64,000 nt of DNA from Methyloligella solikamskensis (GTDB taxonomy: Bacteria > Pseudomonadota > Alphaproteobacteria > Rhizobiales > Methyloligellaceae). The notes under the pieces are model-generated. The model ran no database searches. It was not told the DNA's origin and was given only the letters and a program-made list of their open reading frames with translations. A program made the translations under genes and the position numbers. How positions within the stretch are numbered: the first letter of the stretch is position 1; every line of letters starts with the position of its first letter. Positions 60,944 through 64,000 of this stretch are shown piece after piece. The stretch covers positions 372,001 through 436,000 of the forward strand of contig NZ_JBHTJO010000002.1 in assembly GCF_042676065.1 (NCBI RefSeq). The letters are read 5' to 3'.

Positions 60944-62572
60944 TTAGGCATGTAGCGCCGTGACGACACCGGAGCGCGCCTCGTCGGCGCCGATGGCCTC
61001 TCGTGCGATCGCATCCGCCTCATCGAGAGTAAGGAAGCTGCGTCTGGCCATTGCGGGATTGGCTTCCGGATAGTCGCTGCGGAAATGGGCGCCACGGCTC
61101 TCGTGCCGGGCAAAGGCCGCCGCCGTAATCATCTTGGCCGTGGTCAGCATGTTCTTCAGCGGCCGGTCCGGGCGGCTCTGCTCCAGCGCCGCGATCACCG
61201 AAAGAGCTTCCCGCAAGGACTCTTCGTCCCGCACCACGCCGGCCTTCGCCGCCATGGTCTGGCGCAGCAGGCGAATCCGGCGGGTGTCGTCCTTCGCCGG
61301 CGGTTCGTCGTAATCGAAGGCCTTGCCCGCGTCGCCCCGGAAATTCTGCATGGTCGCGGAGACATCCTCGGCCACTCGCGCACCGAACACCACCGCCTCC
61401 AGCAGCGAGTTCGAAGCAAGCCGGTTGGCGCCATGGGCGCCGGTCGAGGCAACCTCACCACAGGCCCAGAGCCCGTCGACGGAGCTCCTACCGTCCGCAT
61501 CCGTCAGCACGCCGCCCATGTGATAATGGGCTGCCGGCGCGATGGGCACGGGCTCCACGGCCGGATCGATCCCCGCCGCCAGGCAGGACGCATGCACCGT
61601 GGGGAAGCGCAGGGCGAGGGTGTCGGCGAAGGGGCGCAGATCGAGATAGGCGCCGGCCCCGCTCACCACCTGGCGATGCACCGCCCGGGATACGATATCC
61701 CGCGGCGCAAGCTCCGCATCCGGGTGGATGCCGCGCATGAAGCGCTTGCCGGTCTTATCGATCAGGTGAGCGCCTTCGCCGCGCAGGGCTTCCGTCGCGA
61801 GCGGCGCCGGATCGGCGCCGATGTCGAGGGCGGTGGGGTGGAACTGAACGAACTCCGCATCGGCGATCACTGCGCCAGCCCGGGCCGCAATCGCCACGCC
61901 TTCGCCGCGCGCTGGCGCCGGATTCGTGGTCACGGCATAAAGCTGGCCTGCACCGCCCGTGGCGAGCACGACGGCGCGCGCCGGCAGAATGCGGCGCTTG
62001 GGCCGGTCCTGGTCGGCGCTATGGAGCGCGATGCCGGCCACGCGACCGTCGCTCAGCAGAAGATCGCCGGCGTTCCAGCCGTCCATCACCGTGATCGAGG
62101 GGGTCTTACGCACCGCGTCGATCAGCGCTTCCATGATGGCCTTGCCGGCCGTGTCGCCTTTGACGTGGAGAATGCGCCGGCTGGTGTGGGCCGCCTCTTG
62201 GCCGAGGGCGAGCTTGCCTTCCAGGTCGCGATCGAAGGGAACGCCGTATTCGAGCAGCTCCTCGACCCGCGCCCGCGCCTCCCGAGCCATCAGCTCGGCG
62301 ATGCTCTTCTCGACGATGCCGGCGCCCGCATCCACGGTGTCGGCCGCGTGGGCTTCAGGGGAATCCCCTTCGCCGACCGCAGCCGCGATGCCGGCCTGCG
62401 CCCAGAAGCTGGAGCCGCCCTCGCCGAAGGGCGCACCGGAAACGACCGTGACCGGCAGGGGCGCCAGTTTCAGCGCAGTGAACAGGCCCGCAAGGCCGGC
62501 ACCCACGACGACGATGCCGCCATCGGTGTCGCCGGCGCGCGTGCCCAATCTGCGCATTTCCGCATCGCTCAT
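60944..62572 (-). CDS. nadB: L-aspartate oxidase
   Basis: This 542-residue FAD enzyme makes iminoaspartate for quinolinate synthesis. The FAD fold is GGIVVVGAGLAGLFTALKLA near residue 18. Substrate residues are in VQFHPTAL and the capping domain DIVSRAVHRQV; ARHESRGAHFRSDYPEAN is the C-terminal signature shared with succinate dehydrogenase. It lies between nadA and nadC. Confidence 0.96.
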   Translation of the reverse strand: MSDAEMRRLGTRAGDTDGGIVVVGAGLAGLFTALKLAPLPVTVVSGAPFGEGGSSFWAQAGIAAAVGEGDSPEAHAADTVDAGAGIVEKSIAELMAREARARVEELLEYGVPFDRDLEGKLALGQEAAHTSRRILHVKGDTAGKAIMEALIDAVRKTPSITVMDGWNAGDLLLSDGRVAGIALHSADQDRPKRRILPARAVVLATGGAGQLYAVTTNPAPARGEGVAIAARAGAVIADAEFVQFHPTALDIGADPAPLATEALRGEGAHLIDKTGKRFMRGIHPDAELAPRDIVSRAVHRQVVSGAGAYLDLRPFADTLALRFPTVHASCLAAGIDPAVEPVPIAPAAHYHMGGVLTDADGRSSVDGLWACGEVASTGAHGANRLASNSLLEAVVFGARVAEDVSATMQNFRGDAGKAFDYDEPPAKDDTRRIRLLRQTMAAKAGVVRDEESLREALSVIAALEQSRPDRPLKNMLTTAKMITAAAFARHESRGAHFRSDYPEANPAMARRSFLTLDEADAIAREAIGADEARSGVVTALHA

Positions 62573-62597
62573 GAGAGGTCTCCCGCCGCGAGGCGCC

Positions 62598-63677
62598 CTA
62601 GTTGTTGAGGTTGATCATGCGCTCCACGGCCCGGCGCGCAGGTTCCGCGACATCCTCCGGCACCGTCACCTCCTCTTTCAGGAAGATCAGGCTGTCGAGG
62701 ATCTTCGGAAGCGTGATCCGCTTCATGTGCGGACAGAGATTACAGGGCCGGACGAACTCCACGCCGGGCGACTCCACGGCGACGTTGTCGCTCATGGAGC
62801 ACTCGGTCACCAGCAGCACCTTGCTCGGCTGGTTGTCGTGCACCCACTGGATCATGCCGCTGGTGGAGCCGGTGAAGTCGGACTCGCCGATCACCTCCGG
62901 CGGACACTCGGGGTGGGCGATGATCTTCACGCCCGGATCGGCCTCGCGATAGGCGCGCAGCTCTTCCGCCGTGAAGCGCTCATGCACCTCGCAATGGCCC
63001 TTCCAGGTGATGATCTCGACATCGGTCTTCGACGCCACGTATTTCGCCAGGAACTCGTCCGGGATCAGGATCACCCGGTCCGTGCCCATGGATTCCACGA
63101 CCTTCACCGCGTTGGAGGAGGTGCAGCAGATATCGCACTCAGCCTTCACCTCGGCGGACGTGTTCACGTAGGTGACGATCGGCACGCCGGGATAGGCCTC
63201 GCGCAGCGCGCGGACATCTGCGCCGGTGATCGACTCGGCGAGCGAACAGCCCGCATTGCTGTCGGGGATCAGCACCGTCTTGTTGGGATTGAGCAGCTTC
63301 GACGTCTCGGCCATGAAGTGCACGCCGCACTGGACGATGACGTCGGCATCGGCCTTCGCCGCCTCGCGGGCAAGCTGCAGGGAGTCGCCCACGACGTCCG
63401 CGACACAGTGGAAGATCTCCGGCGTCATGTAGTTATGCGCTAGCACCACCGCGTTCCGGTGCTTCTTCAGATCGTTGATCGCCTTCACGTAGGGCGCAAA
63501 CCCCGGCCACTCGATAGGCGGAAGCACGCGCTTCACGCGCTCGTAGAGATGCGCGGTCTCACGCTCCACCTCCGGCGTGTAGGCAAGCTCCGGAATCATG
63601 TGGTCGGGCAGCGGCGCTCCCTCATAAGGATTGAGGATCTCGTGCTGCGTATGACCTTCTTGAGGTGTCCCTGCCAT
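62598..63677 (-). CDS. nadA: Quinolinate synthase
   Basis: The 359-residue [4Fe-4S] enzyme condenses iminoaspartate with DHAP. Cluster cysteines lie in VIVQCGVHFMAETSKLL, DICCTSSNA and CNLCPHMKRI. The ATG at 63677 is chosen because GGAGAG lies 8 nt upstream; an earlier in-frame ATG (63722) sits inside a promoter dyad and is unlikely to be used. First gene of the NAD operon. Confidence 0.95.
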   Translation of the reverse strand: MAGTPQEGHTQHEILNPYEGAPLPDHMIPELAYTPEVERETAHLYERVKRVLPPIEWPGFAPYVKAINDLKKHRNAVVLAHNYMTPEIFHCVADVVGDSLQLAREAAKADADVIVQCGVHFMAETSKLLNPNKTVLIPDSNAGCSLAESITGADVRALREAYPGVPIVTYVNTSAEVKAECDICCTSSNAVKVVESMGTDRVILIPDEFLAKYVASKTDVEIITWKGHCEVHERFTAEELRAYREADPGVKIIAHPECPPEVIGESDFTGSTSGMIQWVHDNQPSKVLLVTECSMSDNVAVESPGVEFVRPCNLCPHMKRITLPKILDSLIFLKEEVTVPEDVAEPARRAVERMINLNN

Positions 63678-63714
63678 GGGCTCAACTCTCCGTTCCGTAT
63701 GACCCTGATTAGTA

Positions 63715-63731
63715 ATACTCATAATGAGTAT
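63715..63731. promoter_or_regulatory. Perfect dyad at the nadA promoter (candidate operator)
   Basis: ATACTCATAATGAGTAT has perfect 8-bp arms around one central A. On the minus strand it begins at the end of the -10 region and covers the likely transcription start, as expected for a repressor site. NadQ-type regulators control nadABC in some Rhizobiales; its identity here is inferred. Confidence 0.6.
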
Positions 63732-63758
63732 ATATAGGGTGTTAAATTACCGGCACAA
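63731..63758 (-). promoter_or_regulatory. Promoter of the nadABC operon
   Basis: On the minus strand -35 TTGTGC (63758-63753), 16-bp spacer, -10 TATATA (63736-63731). It leads into the dyad and the nadA ATG about 50 nt further on. Confidence 0.6.
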
Positions 63759-63925
63759 GGTCTTCAAGCCCAGTGCCGGCGAAGGGCAGCACCTTCACCG
63801 CCCCCCTGCATGGATATCTCTCTTCAGACTATAAGTCGCCCTAAGAGGGATTTCCAGGGGTTAGCGGCGAAGGTGCCGAAAGCGGGGCAAGCGCGGGGGC
63901 AAGTTCCAGGCTTGCCGGTCTTTCC

Positions 63926-64000
63926 CTAGCCTTCGTTGTTTTCGGCCTTGGTCAGCCGGATCAGCTTGCCGTCCGTCCCGTCTGTGATCGCCCATAAGGC
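63926..64000 (-). CDS. C-terminal end of a probable PQQ-dependent sugar dehydrogenase (partial)
   Basis: Only the last 24 codons are in the window, with stop TAG at 63926-63928. The translated end, LWAITDGTDGKLIRLTKA, resembles the final beta-propeller strand of YliI/sorbosone-dehydrogenase-like proteins (usually LWxLTDGxxGxLLRL). The rest of the gene lies beyond the window, so the family call is tentative. Confidence 0.5.
   Translation of the reverse strand, partial: ALWAITDGTDGKLIRLTKAENNEG

Noticed and set aside
1..64000. CRISPR arrays, transposases, integrases, tRNA or rRNA genes, toxin-antitoxin or defence systems
   Set aside because: I looked for repeats, cloverleaf arms and family motifs and found none; the genes are core metabolic and cell-biology functions.

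Overview
The window is a densely packed, high-G+C stretch of core bacterial chromosome. The gene content points to an alphaproteobacterium, most likely of the order Hyphomicrobiales (Rhizobiales). The pointers are a CcrM-type DNA methyltransferase with a CtrA-like box upstream, a separate F0 ATP synthase operon with paired b' and b subunits, an aa3 oxidase cluster ordered coxB-coxA-ctaB-coxF-ctaG-coxC-DUF983-SURF1, an IalB-family protein, and DUF4170 next to CysQ. I cannot name the genus. I see no phage, insertion sequence, integron, CRISPR array, tRNA or rRNA, and no large foreign island.

Layout. 0-5.5 kb: DUF4170, CysQ phosphatase, UbiA, RsmE, GshA, then a strong candidate small RNA with its own terminator, and IalB. 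5.5-16 kb: the cytochrome c oxidase operon with its assembly factors, running on into thrC, an M16 peptidase and a GNAT acetyltransferase. 16-24.8 kb: a 7TM-PAS-GGDEF-EAL phosphodiesterase, YqgE/AlgH, a lone DsbD N-terminal domain, a Prx5 peroxiredoxin, rnhA-thrB-ispH, and a lipoprotein. 24.9-27.5 kb: the F0 operon atpI-atpB-atpE-atpF'-atpF with a promoter and a terminator. 27.6-36.6 kb: smc, two DsbA-like thiol oxidoreductases, a DUF721/DciA-like protein, mutY, ccrM with a small coupled ORF, and rnhB. 36.7-42 kb: a PA0069-type radical SAM protein divergent from two rSAM-associated transferases, a TetR/DUF4242 module with matching operators, moaB, a family-4-like uracil-DNA glycosylase, and palindromic intergenic repeats. 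42-51.2 kb: ETF-ubiquinone oxidoreductase, a TPR protein, ispE, a long-chain polyprenyl diphosphate synthase, DUF2007 with a TrmN6-like methyltransferase, two tiny secreted His/Tyr/Arg-rich proteins, and an S49 peptidase. 51.3-64 kb: glyQ-glyS, a lipo-cytochrome c, a gamma-glutamylcyclotransferase-like protein, ppdK, a SleB-type hydrolase, the nadA-nadB-nadC operon, and the 3' end of a probable PQQ sugar dehydrogenase.

How the genes work together. Respiration and energy conservation dominate: heme-copper oxidase with heme O synthesis and copper insertion, the ATP synthase membrane sector, ETF-QO, and ubiquinone building blocks from IspE, IspH, the polyprenyl synthase and UbiA. Thiol chemistry recurs in GshA, Prx5, two DsbA-like proteins and nDsbD. 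Genome maintenance is represented by SMC, MutY, a UDG, both RNases H and CcrM.

The least explained signals are regulatory or small: the multi-hairpin RNA at 4780-4913 with an anti-Shine-Dalgarno-like motif, a symmetric pair of apparently leaderless divergent promoters at 37.8-37.9 kb, the duplicated TetR operator at 39.6 and 40.27 kb, a perfect dyad at the nadA promoter, intra-operon hairpins in the cox cluster, and a lower-G+C patch inside glyS. No clearly new multi-gene defence or biosynthetic system is visible.
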